Source: JALYTY01 sp964546935
GTDB taxonomy: Bacteria; Vulcanimicrobiota; Vulcanimicrobiia; Vulcanimicrobiales; Vulcanimicrobiaceae
Reading direction: 5' to 3'
Assembly (NCBI GenBank): GCA_964546935.1
Contig: CAZJLJ010000007.1
Span: forward strand, 15,221 to 79,220
Length of the DNA: 64,000 nt
In this document: positions 40,698 to 49,013 of the stretch, one piece after another
Layout: each line of letters begins with the position of its first letter
How positions within the stretch are numbered: the first letter of the stretch is position 1
Translations under genes and position numbers: made by a program
The notes under the pieces: generated by a model
Database searches by the model: none
Told to the model about the DNA's origin: nothing
Seen by the model: the letters and a program-made list of their open reading frames with translations, nothing else

Positions 40698-41997
40698 CTC
40701 CTCGCACCGTCAGCACTATCATCACCGCGACGAACAACACTCCAAAAATAGCTGCTACTATCAATCCGGTCGTTCGTTTCTGCGTCCCCGCGCAGGATGC
40801 ATAACCGCCTTCGAGCTCCGTCTGAGCGCACCAGTACACTCGCCAAGAGTGATCGGCAACATCTCCCATGCGGTAAGACCACACATCGTACGCGGCAATC
40901 CATTTTCTGCGAACGTCGTCGTCTGTAAGGATGCGTTGCGAGATTCGCTCCAGGTTTTCCGCGGTGAACCCGTTCACACCGTACATCTTGTCGAAAGCAA
41001 CTTCGTGATACCAACTCTCTTCCCAGGGATCGTACGTTACGGGCAGCACATCGCGTAGCGTTCCATCGGATCCGACGTTCAATTCGTAAAAGGCCGGCTG
41101 ATTTTTATATACCGGCGAAATGGATGACGCGATCAGCAACGGAATGCCGGCCGCGACACGAAAGTCATAACGATGCGTGTGGCCTGCTATTGCAAACGGA
41201 ATTCGCTCTTTTGCGGCCCCGATAACGGAAAGGAACTGCCGATTCTCGGCGCCCGATAAAAACGGTACTGCCAGAATTCGTTGTGCCGACGTCGTGCTCA
41301 GCGGATCGAACCCGGGTGGAATGTGCATCACGATAACGCTTCGTTGCGGAGAACCCAGCGTTGAAGACAGCCACGCGAGTTCTTTGCCGCCCGCGTTTCG
41401 CGTCGATGAGTTACACCCTCCGCGATAGACGAACGACCACAGCACGCTGTTCAAAACGACCGCACGGCCTATATTTTGGGGTAGCTGCGCGGTATAGTAA
41501 CCACCGCGTTCGAATTCATTTGTGAAGCCGGGCGCTGCGCCATCGCGGTTTACCAGCGGCCGCAAAATCTCTCCGAGTTGGTGTTGATAGGGTCCACCGG
41601 TTTCGCTGCGATAGTCGCCGCACGGATCGTCGTTGTTGCCGAGGGCGAAGAGAAAATGGGCGTGTGGGTACGTTTTTCCGAGGTCACCCGCGATCAGACG
41701 GACGGTCCTTAGCGCCGCTGCAGTTGGATCTTCATCGTTGTCGCGCGCGAGTGCGTCGAAACGATGCGCCAACAGATCGCCGCCAAGCACGACGACATTT
41801 GCTTGCGGCTCATTTCGCAGTTGAGCCAAAGTAAGCCGCCAAAGGGCCACGTTTGTGTCGCTCCCGCGATGCGGTCTTAGCGAGTGATCGTAAGGATTCA
41901 AATGGATGTCGTTGATCACGATCCAGCGCTGATCGGCACGTACCACACCGCTGCTTGCAACCGCTATGAATACGGCGAGAAGAAAAACGCGTATCAT
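40681..41997 (-). CDS. Exported metallophosphoesterase with C-terminal membrane anchor
   Basis: From the ATG at 41997 the 438-residue protein has a signal peptide ending VVRA-DQ, a calcineurin-like domain with NDIHLNPYD, VVVLGGDLLAHRFD, ALGNNDDPCGDY and IAGHTHRYDFRV, and one membrane helix near the end (about 411-432, GLIVAAIFGVLFVAVMIVLTV) followed by a short basic tail. The motif set and extra cysteines (CGDY...) resemble acid-sphingomyelinase-like phosphodiesterases and endopolyphosphatases (Ppn1-like), so the substrate may be a phosphodiester or polyphosphate. It overlaps its upstream paralogue by ATGA. The anchor orientation places the domain outside the inner membrane. Confidence 0.85.
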   Translation of the reverse strand: MIRVFLLAVFIAVASSGVVRADQRWIVINDIHLNPYDHSLRPHRGSDTNVALWRLTLAQLRNEPQANVVVLGGDLLAHRFDALARDNDEDPTAAALRTVRLIAGDLGKTYPHAHFLFALGNNDDPCGDYRSETGGPYQHQLGEILRPLVNRDGAAPGFTNEFERGGYYTAQLPQNIGRAVVLNSVLWSFVYRGGCNSSTRNAGGKELAWLSSTLGSPQRSVIVMHIPPGFDPLSTTSAQRILAVPFLSGAENRQFLSVIGAAKERIPFAIAGHTHRYDFRVAAGIPLLIASSISPVYKNQPAFYELNVGSDGTLRDVLPVTYDPWEESWYHEVAFDKMYGVNGFTAENLERISQRILTDDDVRRKWIAAYDVWSYRMGDVADHSWRVYWCAQTELEGGYASCAGTQKRTTGLIVAAIFGVLFVAVMIVLTVRGVTVRR

Positions 41998-43472
41998 GGC
42001 GATCCGGTAGGCCTCGGTGATGCTGCGGGCGCCGGAGTCGGCGGGGCGGTCGGTTGCGGAGGCAACGAGTGCTGGATTTGCGGCATCGCGCACGCGATGT
42101 AGGCCGTCGCGGTAAGCGCAATGTTTCCACACCAGTAGGAACGCCATGTCGAATCAACGATCGGCGCGCGTCCGCTCTGGCTGTCGTAGAATTGCTCGAA
42201 GCGCAATTGCAGCCGTCCATCGCCGAACATCGACTGTTCCACGTCTAAAAGACGGTTCGCATCTATCGTTCCGTGGCTGAAGACGCTTCCGAAATCATAT
42301 TCGCGCCGCCATTTTGAGGGAAATTTCGGATCTCGTGCCAGTGCGGAAAGACCATCGAGAACGAAGACTCGCACGTCGTTCACCGCAGCGCTTGCCGAAT
42401 CGACGTCGATGGTCATGAACGCCGGATTGTTCGCGTAGATCGGACTGATGGACGGCACAACCAACATTGGTGCTACGGGGCTGCTCGGGTTCGGCCCAAT
42501 GACGCGAAACGAATCCATGTGGGTGTGCCCCGCAACGGCCATCGCCACGTTCGCATCGGGATTCCCTATGATTGAAAGGAAGCCGTCGTTGAAACGGTCG
42601 GCGAGCATCATTGAAACCGACCCGGCATTCGCTCCGGATTCGTTCAACGTTGCGAAGACGTCGATACCGGGCGGAATGTGCTCTATCACCCAGGACGGCG
42701 AACGTTGCAGACCATTTCCGATCGTATTTTTCAACCATGCAAGCTCGTCGCCGCCCGGGTCGGCCGACTTGTCACCACATGCATTCGAGTACTTCCGCGA
42801 CCAGAAGACGTCGTTTAACACCACGGCACGCGCATTCACGATCGGAAGCGGAACTGCATAGTAGCCCCCGATCGAAAACTGCGAAATAAAAGCATTGGCG
42901 TCCGCGGGACTCACAGAGGGTTGCCACGCCATAGCCATGTGCGCCAGAAACGGACTATGCGGTTCGCTTTCGTAGTCACCGCAATAGGAATCGTTATTTC
43001 CAACCACCGGCAAGAACTTCGCGTGGGGAAATGCGGTTCGGAACTCGTTCGCCAAAAACAGGATCGTTTTATCGACAAATGCATCGTAGGCACGCTCATC
43101 ACGGCCTCTGACGGTCGCTTGAAACTTCTTACGAAAATCGTGGGCGATGAAATCGCCGGCAATAATAACCACGTCGGGAGCGTCGGTCTCGTTGCGCATG
43201 CCTTCTAGAGCGGACTCCAGCAGCGGATAGTTCGTGTCGCTTCCATAGTACGAAAACGGAATGGCGCCCGCACTTGCGAAGACGCTACGCCAGCGTTCGG
43301 CTGGGACGGCGTTTAAGCGCTCTACGATCTTGGAGTCGGAGAAAGGGTCGAAGTGGATGTCGCTCACAACGAGCCAATGCTGCGGAGATGCCGCGAGTGC
43401 CGACGATGCACCGAGGAGCAACCAGCCGAAAAGCACAATCGCCAGAGCACGCCCGATCATACGCCGACGCAT
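41994..43472 (-). CDS. Exported metallophosphoesterase with Pro-rich tail
   Basis: The 492-residue protein is a diverged paralogue of the next gene: signal peptide ending ALA-AS near 28, then VVSDIHFDPF (D38, H40), VVIIAGDFIAHDF, PVVGNNDSYCGDY and VAGHTHMDSFRV. It is acid-sphingomyelinase-like in its motifs. Unlike its neighbour it ends in a Pro/Ala/Thr-rich stretch (PPQPTAPPTPAPAASPRPTG) without a membrane helix, so it should be soluble or wall-associated. It overlaps the following gene (ATGA). The EVE-domain gene diverges 17 bases upstream. The tandem, differently anchored pair may split one task between the membrane and free periplasm. Confidence 0.85.
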   Translation of the reverse strand: MRRRMIGRALAIVLFGWLLLGASSALAASPQHWLVVSDIHFDPFSDSKIVERLNAVPAERWRSVFASAGAIPFSYYGSDTNYPLLESALEGMRNETDAPDVVIIAGDFIAHDFRKKFQATVRGRDERAYDAFVDKTILFLANEFRTAFPHAKFLPVVGNNDSYCGDYESEPHSPFLAHMAMAWQPSVSPADANAFISQFSIGGYYAVPLPIVNARAVVLNDVFWSRKYSNACGDKSADPGGDELAWLKNTIGNGLQRSPSWVIEHIPPGIDVFATLNESGANAGSVSMMLADRFNDGFLSIIGNPDANVAMAVAGHTHMDSFRVIGPNPSSPVAPMLVVPSISPIYANNPAFMTIDVDSASAAVNDVRVFVLDGLSALARDPKFPSKWRREYDFGSVFSHGTIDANRLLDVEQSMFGDGRLQLRFEQFYDSQSGRAPIVDSTWRSYWCGNIALTATAYIACAMPQIQHSLPPQPTAPPTPAPAASPRPTGSP

Positions 43473-43489
43473 TTCCGAAGGAGCCGTTA

Positions 43490-43966
43490 ATGTCCCGCTA
43501 TTGGTTATTCAAAAGCGAACCGCATGCATACAGCTTCGAGCAACTGCGCGAAGATAAAACCACACCCTGGAGCGGCGTGCGCAATTTTCAGGCGCGCAAC
43601 AACATGATGGAAATGAAGATCGGCGATCTCGGTCTTTTCTATCACTCCAGCATTCCCGAACCGGCCGCTGTCGGTATTTGCAAAGTTTCGAAGCTGGCTT
43701 ATCCCGACTTCACGCAATTCGATAAGGAGAGCGAATACTACGACGGCCGCGCTAAACCGGACAAGCCAATTTGGATGATGGTCGACGTCGAATACGTTGA
43801 ACCGCTCCAGTATCCGGTGACGCTGGCGCAGATGCGCAACGACCCGCGTCTCGTGGGGATGGCACTACTCAAGCGGGGACAGCGGTTGTCCGTGCAACCG
43901 CTTACGCCGCAAGAGTGGAAAATTGTGCTGGAGCTTTCGAAACAGAACGTCGCTGCATCAAAATAG
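43490..43966 (+). CDS. EVE domain protein
   Basis: From the ATG at 43490 the product is 158 residues. It is a whole EVE domain: MSRYWLFKSEPHAYSFEQL at the start, TPWSGVRNFQARNNMMEMKIGD, LFYHSSIPEPAAVGICKV, then KPIWMMVDVEYVEPLQYPVTLAQM. EVE folds belong to the PUA-like group and read modified bases in DNA or RNA. It is close to the thymocyte-nuclear-protein-1 type found in many bacteria. An earlier in-frame start at 43274 lies inside the divergent metallophosphoesterase gene. Downstream ppk1 is convergent, 28 bases away. No restriction or defence gene accompanies it. Confidence 0.93.
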   Translation: MSRYWLFKSEPHAYSFEQLREDKTTPWSGVRNFQARNNMMEMKIGDLGLFYHSSIPEPAAVGICKVSKLAYPDFTQFDKESEYYDGRAKPDKPIWMMVDVEYVEPLQYPVTLAQMRNDPRLVGMALLKRGQRLSVQPLTPQEWKIVLELSKQNVAASK

Positions 43967-43994
43967 CAAATGGGAGGCGCGAACCACGCGTAAC

Positions 43995-46100
43995 TTACAC
44001 AGTTTGGGCGCGCATCAGAAACACGCGCTGCGCATCGATCGGCACTTCGCCCAAGCCGGGGCTGCGCCGGCGGTACGAACCGTCCGGCAGCAGTTCGCGC
44101 GATTTGACGTTGTCCGCGAGTTGCACCGAAAGAATCTGTGAGTTCAACGTTTCGGCGAGCACCGCGTCCATGACCGGAACCCCCAGCTCGATGCGCCGGT
44201 CCAAATTGCGCCCCATCCAATCGGCGCTCGATATATAAACTTCGCGATCTCCGCCATTTTCGAAAACGTAGATTCGCGAGTGTTCAAGGAAACGCCCCAC
44301 GATGCTGCGCACGCGAATCGTTTCGCTGACTCCGGGAACACCGGGGCGCAAAATGCACATGCCGCGCACCATCAGATCGATCGAGACGCCGGCCTGCGAA
44401 GCACGATAAAGCGCACGAACCAGCTCCGCATCAGTCAAAGCATTCAACTTCGCCCGGATGCCGGCGGGGCGCCCCGCACGCGCGTGTTCCGTCTCACGGT
44501 CGATCATCGAGAGCATCTCACGGCGCAAGGTGATGGGCGCGACAAGGAGATCTTCGTAGTCGGTAATCTTCGAAAATCCGGTTAACGTGTTGAAAAGCTG
44601 CGTTACGTCGGCGCCAAGTTCCTGACGGCACGTGAACAGGCTCAAGTCGGTGTATAAGCGGGCCGTCTTCTCGTTGTAGTTGCCCGTGCCGAAATGCATG
44701 TAGCGACGGATCCCGTCGTCCTCTTCACGGACGATCAAAATCGCCTTCGCGTGAACTTTTAATTCCGGGAATCCGTAAACGACATGCACGCCGGCGCGCT
44801 CTAAGCGCCGCGCCCACTCGATGTTGTTCTCTTCGTCGAAACGAGCTTTTAGCTCGATGACGACCGCGACTTGCTTTTCATTCTCCGCCGCTTCCAACAG
44901 CGCCCGAACGATAGGAGAGTTCTTCCCCGAGGTACGGTACAGCGTCGCTTTGATTGCAAGAACTTTGTCGTCTTCGGCAGCTTGCTGCAGTAGTTGAACG
45001 ACCGGATCGAACGATTCGTACGGATGGTGCAGCAGAATGTCGCTTTCGCGAATCGTCGCGAAAAGATCGGTCTTGCCTATGAGCGCCTTAGGAATGCCCG
45101 GCATGAACGGTTCGTCGCGGAGCTGATCGTAATCCGGAATTCCGACGAGCTGCCAAAGGTCGGCGAGTCCCATCAAGCCGTCGATCTCGTAGCAGTCGAG
45201 CTGCGTGAGGTCGAGCGCGTTCAACAGAAAGTCGCGCATGTAATCCGGCATGCCGCGTTCGACCTCCAAACGAACGGGTTCGCCGAAACGGCGGCGCTGC
45301 AATTCCGATTCGATCGCGCGCAACAAATCATCAGCTTCGTCTTCTTGAAGATCGAGGTCGGCGTCACGCGTAACACGGAACAGGTACGCCTCGCGCACGA
45401 TCATACCGGGGAAGAGCGCATCCAGATGATGCGCTATTAAATCTTCCAATAGCACGAAAGCGCGCTCGTCGGGATTGCCGCGGTCCACCGGGACGAAACG
45501 AGGAAGCGTCGGCGGAATCTTGACGCGAGCGAAATGCAACTCCACGCCGTCGGCAGTCGTTTCTTCCAGCTCCACAGCGAGCGACAACGACAGATTGGAA
45601 ATGTAAGGAAATGGATGCCCGCTATCCACGGCAAGCGGGGTGAGCACCGGGAAGAGCCGGTCGTCGAAGACGCGTTCCATTGCGCTTTGCGTCTCTTCGT
45701 CGAGTTCCGCGACGCGCAAAACGCGAATGTTGTTCTTCTCGAGTTGCGGAAGCAACTCGTCGTTGAGCAGGCCCATCTGCGTCGAAAGCGATTTACGCAA
45801 ACGCTCGGAGATCGCGGCTAAATGCTCGGCGGGTGTTCGCCCGTCATCGGAGCGGCGAACGACCTGAGCTTCGATTTGCTGCTTGATGGCAGCGACGCGA
45901 ATCATAAAGAACTCATCCAGATTCGTGCCGTAGATGGCGACGAATTTCAGCCGCTCGAAAAGGGGATTGGTTCGATCGAGGGCTTCTTCTAGAACGCGGT
46001 CGTTGAACTCGAGCCAAGAGAGCTCGCGGCTGAAGTAAAGCGACGGCTCATCAAGCGATATACTCGGCTGTTCAACGGTGAGTTCACGTTGCGAAAGCAT
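43995..46100 (-). CDS. ppk1: Polyphosphate kinase 1
   Basis: PPK1 polymerises phosphate from ATP into polyphosphate. The 701-residue protein has the N-terminal helical domain (LYFSRELSWLEFNDRVLEEA, FFMIRVAAIKQQI), the head domain and the two phospholipase-D-like C-terminal halves: HHPYESFDPVVQLLQQAAED, IKATLYRTSGKNSPIVRAL, ELKARFDEENNIEWAR, and KVHAKAILIV, whose histidine is phosphorylated in the cycle. GTGNYNEKTARLYTDLSLFT completes the active site. The length is normal. The start (46100) overlaps the region of the divergent ABC permease gene, with coding segments separated by about 25 bases or overlapping depending on that start. No exopolyphosphatase gene is next to it. Confidence 0.97.
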   Translation of the reverse strand: MLSQRELTVEQPSISLDEPSLYFSRELSWLEFNDRVLEEALDRTNPLFERLKFVAIYGTNLDEFFMIRVAAIKQQIEAQVVRRSDDGRTPAEHLAAISERLRKSLSTQMGLLNDELLPQLEKNNIRVLRVAELDEETQSAMERVFDDRLFPVLTPLAVDSGHPFPYISNLSLSLAVELEETTADGVELHFARVKIPPTLPRFVPVDRGNPDERAFVLLEDLIAHHLDALFPGMIVREAYLFRVTRDADLDLQEDEADDLLRAIESELQRRRFGEPVRLEVERGMPDYMRDFLLNALDLTQLDCYEIDGLMGLADLWQLVGIPDYDQLRDEPFMPGIPKALIGKTDLFATIRESDILLHHPYESFDPVVQLLQQAAEDDKVLAIKATLYRTSGKNSPIVRALLEAAENEKQVAVVIELKARFDEENNIEWARRLERAGVHVVYGFPELKVHAKAILIVREEDDGIRRYMHFGTGNYNEKTARLYTDLSLFTCRQELGADVTQLFNTLTGFSKITDYEDLLVAPITLRREMLSMIDRETEHARAGRPAGIRAKLNALTDAELVRALYRASQAGVSIDLMVRGMCILRPGVPGVSETIRVRSIVGRFLEHSRIYVFENGGDREVYISSADWMGRNLDRRIELGVPVMDAVLAETLNSQILSVQLADNVKSRELLPDGSYRRRSPGLGEVPIDAQRVFLMRAQTV

Positions 46101-46124
46101 AGAGCTCGATGGTTTCTGCGCCTT

Positions 46125-46739
46125 GTGGATAAACTCTTAGGCGTGGCTTGGGGCGATCTTCTCCCGCACGCGGCGCGTCATGCTGAAATCTCGCTCGATG
46201 CGCTCGCGCTTGCGTGTGCGATCGGCATCCCCCTCGGTGCGGCAGCCGCGATAGTTCGCCGGCTAAAGACCCCGGTGCTGGGACTCGCCTCAATTGGCCG
46301 GACGCTTCCGAGCCTTGCGTTGCTAACGCTCTTGCTCCCCTGGCTAGGGGTCGGGCTCGCGCCCGCCATCGTGGCGCTGGTCGTCCTTGCGCTTCCGCCC
46401 ATCGTCGTCAACGTGGATTTGGCGATCGCCGGCGTTCCGGCCGCCGCGGTGGATGCTGCGACCGGCTTAGGCATGACGCCCGTTCAGCGCTTCGTTCGCG
46501 TCGTGACGCCTCTCGCTGTACCCGTGGCGCTCGCCGGGGTCAGGACCGCGGCGGTAGAGGTGATCGGTTCGGCGACGCTCGCAACGTTCATCGGCGCGGG
46601 CGGACTAGGCGACGATATCGTGCGTGCGCTTCAAACGAACGACCTCCAGTTGCTGCTCGTCGCATCGATTGTGGTTGCGGCGATGGCGTTTATCGCGGAA
46701 TTTTTCCTCGCTACCGCGGCGAAAGCGCTCGAGGCTTAG
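46125..46739 (+). CDS. ABC transporter permease, osmoprotectant (OpuC/ProW-like) type, subunit 1
   Basis: With the GTG at 46125 the protein is 204 residues, the same length as its partner at 48399, and the N-termini align well (DLLPHAARHAEISLDALALA against VAALALDHLEIVALALAVAF). It has about six helices and the permease EAA-like loop VDAATGLGMTPVQRFVRVVTPLAVPVALAGVRTA. A TTG at 46089 or GTG at 46143 are alternatives. The operon encodes a two-permease importer of glycine betaine/choline/carnitine type. The substrate-binding protein gene starts 5 bases later. Its promoter must lie within the start region of ppk1. Confidence 0.85.
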   Translation: MDKLLGVAWGDLLPHAARHAEISLDALALACAIGIPLGAAAAIVRRLKTPVLGLASIGRTLPSLALLTLLLPWLGVGLAPAIVALVVLALPPIVVNVDLAIAGVPAAAVDAATGLGMTPVQRFVRVVTPLAVPVALAGVRTAAVEVIGSATLATFIGAGGLGDDIVRALQTNDLQLLLVASIVVAAMAFIAEFFLATAAKALEA

Positions 46740-46744
46740 CGCGA

Positions 46745-47623
46745 GTGAACCTGACGCGAGCGAGAGCCATAACCATGCTCGCGTCAACCGCCGTTCTTCC
46801 GAACTGCGCCCGCATTTCCGCGATTCGCGTCGGTTCGAAGAACTTCACCGAGTCGATCGTTATTGCCGAGATCTACGCGCAGACGCTTGAACGCGCCGGC
46901 ATCCGCGTGGAACGGCGTCTCAACCTCGGCTCCACGCAAATACTACTTGCCGCCATGAAACGCGGCGATGTCGACCTTTATCCGGAATATACCGGCACGG
47001 CACTGATCGACGTTTTACACCATGCGCCGCTTTCGGACCCGGCGCAAATCTATCGCACGGTTAGCGAAGCGTTTCGCGCGCAGTACGACATGACGTGGCT
47101 CGAGCGTTCACCTATGAACGATTCGCAGGGACTGGCAACAACGCAAGCGATCGCGAGAGAATTTCATCTCAAAACGTTGAGCGATCTTGCGCCCGTAGCG
47201 TCGAAACTGCGTCTGGCGGCCATTCCGGAGTTTCTTACGCGTCCCGACGGGCTGCCCGGATTGCAAAAACTCTACGGCGGGTTTCAATTCGCTTCGGTTC
47301 ATACGTACGATATTGCATTGAAATACGACGCGCTCTTAAGTGGAGCAGCGGACGTGGCCACGGCGTTTACAACCGATGGAACGATCGCAAGCAAACACCT
47401 CGTGGTGTTGGAGGATAACAAACATTTGTGGCCGGCATACAACGTCGCGCCGGTGGTGCGAAACGCGACCCTGCGCCGTAATCCGCGCGTTGCAACGGTG
47501 CTGAATGCAATTGCCGGCGAACTTACGAACACGGTGGCTCAACAAATGAATGCATCCGTTGAAGACGGCGGTAAGGACCCGGCTGATGTTGCCGCGGCTT
47601 TTCTAAAAGGATCGATCGCTTGA
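46745..47623 (+). CDS. ABC transporter substrate-binding protein, OpuCC/ProX type
   Basis: The 292-residue protein, from the GTG at 46745 with GAGG upstream, has a short hydrophobic N-terminus (MLASTAVLPNC at about 11-21, possibly a weak lipobox) and the family core: IRVGSKNFTESIVIAEIYAQ, LGSTQILLAAMKRGDVDLYPEYTGTAL and later TYDIALKYDALLSGAADVATAFTTDG and LVVLEDNKHLWPAYNVAP. These are hallmark blocks of quaternary-amine binding proteins (OpuCC, OsmF, ProX). Ligand residues were not checked against a structure. Only a short signal is seen, so attachment could be by lipid or by a permease-associated anchor. The ATPase gene overlaps its stop (TTGA). Confidence 0.9.
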   Translation: MNLTRARAITMLASTAVLPNCARISAIRVGSKNFTESIVIAEIYAQTLERAGIRVERRLNLGSTQILLAAMKRGDVDLYPEYTGTALIDVLHHAPLSDPAQIYRTVSEAFRAQYDMTWLERSPMNDSQGLATTQAIAREFHLKTLSDLAPVASKLRLAAIPEFLTRPDGLPGLQKLYGGFQFASVHTYDIALKYDALLSGAADVATAFTTDGTIASKHLVVLEDNKHLWPAYNVAPVVRNATLRRNPRVATVLNAIAGELTNTVAQQMNASVEDGGKDPADVAAAFLKGSIA

Positions 47624-48402
47624 GCGGCGCCGCGATAACTCTTCGCAATGTTACGGCGCGGTACGAAGACGCCGATCGCGATGCGGTCTCGAACGTCTCG
47701 TTGCAGATCGAGGCCGGCAGATTCGTTACGCTGCTAGGACCATCCGGATGCGGAAAAACGACGTTGCTACGAACCATTAACCGGCTCGTTCCGATTGTCT
47801 CGGGTGAGATTTTCGTGGACGGAACGAACATCATGGAAACCGACCCCGTCCAAATGCGACGCAAGATGGGGTACGCAATCCAGGCCGTGGGTTTGTTTCC
47901 GCACATGACTGTGGCGCAGAACATCGCCGTAGTGCCGCAGCTGCTTGGATGGGACAAGGCGAAGATCGAGGCTCGCGTTGATGAAATGTTGGCTCTCGTA
48001 CGTTTGGAGCCGGCCCGCTACCGGAATCGCAAACCTCGCGAACTCTCAGGCGGCGAGGCGCAGCGCATCGGCGTCGCACGCGCCCTAGCCGCGGAGCCTT
48101 CGGTCTTGTTGATGGACGAACCGTTCGGTGCGCTGGATGCCATCGTGCGCCATCAGTTGCAGCGTGAACTTCTGGATATCGTTCATACGGTCGGGACAAC
48201 CACGGTTTTTGTTACGCACGACATCGACGAAGCGCTTCTTTTAGCGGATCAAATCGTCGTCATGCGCGATGGGCGAATCGAACAGATCGCGCCGCCGATC
48301 GAGATTTTGGCAAATCCGGCGACACCGTTCGTGCGCGAACTCTTCGCCGCAAACGAAGCCATCGCGCGTCTTCGCGATCGCGCGGAACATCTGCGCGCAT
48401 GA
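47620..48402 (+). CDS. ABC transporter ATP-binding protein, OpuCA/ProV-like
   Basis: The 260-residue ATPase has Walker A GPSGCGKTT, the signature LSGGEAQRIGVARAL, Walker B VLLMDEPFGALD and the H-loop VFVTHDIDEA. The order and spacing are those of OpuCA/ProV, but there is no C-terminal CBS pair, which in OpuA/OpuCA senses ionic strength. The protein ends soon after LFAANEAIARLRDRAEHLRA. It therefore may not be gated by osmolarity in the standard way. The TTG start overlaps the binding-protein stop, and the second permease gene overlaps its own stop (ATGA). Confidence 0.93.
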   Translation: MSGAAITLRNVTARYEDADRDAVSNVSLQIEAGRFVTLLGPSGCGKTTLLRTINRLVPIVSGEIFVDGTNIMETDPVQMRRKMGYAIQAVGLFPHMTVAQNIAVVPQLLGWDKAKIEARVDEMLALVRLEPARYRNRKPRELSGGEAQRIGVARALAAEPSVLLMDEPFGALDAIVRHQLQRELLDIVHTVGTTTVFVTHDIDEALLLADQIVVMRDGRIEQIAPPIEILANPATPFVRELFAANEAIARLRDRAEHLRA

Positions 48403-49013
48403 ACTACATCTTGGCGCATCCGGGCCGCGTTGCGGCTTTGGCGCTGGATCATTTGGAGATCGTCGCCCTTGCACTAGCGGTCGCGTTCGCGATTGCATTG
48501 CCGCTGGGCATCATCTCGGCGAAGCGCTCGTGGCAATCGTCGGTAATTCTCGGAACGTTGGGCGCGATCTACACGGTTCCAAGCCTGGCGCTGCTCGCCA
48601 TTTTGGTCGCGCTCTTTGGCCTGGGCACCGTTCCGCTATTCGTTGCGCTAGTCGCGTACGCGCAATTCATGCTCGTACGCAACGTTGTCGCTGGTTTGAC
48701 AGGCGTCGATCGCGCGCAGCTCGACGCCGCACGCGGCATCGGGATGTCGGAGCGGCAAGTGCTTCTGCGTGTTGAGCTGCCGCTTGCATTTCCGGTAATC
48801 GTCGGCGGAGTACGCATCGCAGCGGTTGCGCTGATAGCGCTTGCAACGCTCGGCGGTTACATCGGCGCCGGGGGACTTGGCACGTTGATTTTTATGGGAC
48901 TGACGCTTCATCACAACGACGAGATCGTGGCGGGAAGCATTGCTGCTTCCGCGCTCGCGATCCTGGTAGATATTGCGATTCGTACCGTCCAACGACGCTT
49001 TACTTACGGCTGA
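48399..49013 (+). CDS. ABC transporter permease, osmoprotectant type, subunit 2
   Basis: The 204-residue membrane protein has about six helices and the EAA-type loop GLTGVDRAQLDAARGIGMSERQVLLRVELPLAFPVIVGGVR, then LIALATLGGYIGAGGLGTLIFMGL. It is homologous to the permease at 46125, giving a heterodimeric channel for the single ATPase and binding protein. The gene order, permease - binding protein - ATPase - permease, differs from the common opuCABCD order. The ATG overlaps the ATPase stop. The gene ends with a ten-base overlap of the convergent S9 peptidase gene. Confidence 0.92.
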   Translation: MNYILAHPGRVAALALDHLEIVALALAVAFAIALPLGIISAKRSWQSSVILGTLGAIYTVPSLALLAILVALFGLGTVPLFVALVAYAQFMLVRNVVAGLTGVDRAQLDAARGIGMSERQVLLRVELPLAFPVIVGGVRIAAVALIALATLGGYIGAGGLGTLIFMGLTLHHNDEIVAGSIAASALAILVDIAIRTVQRRFTYG

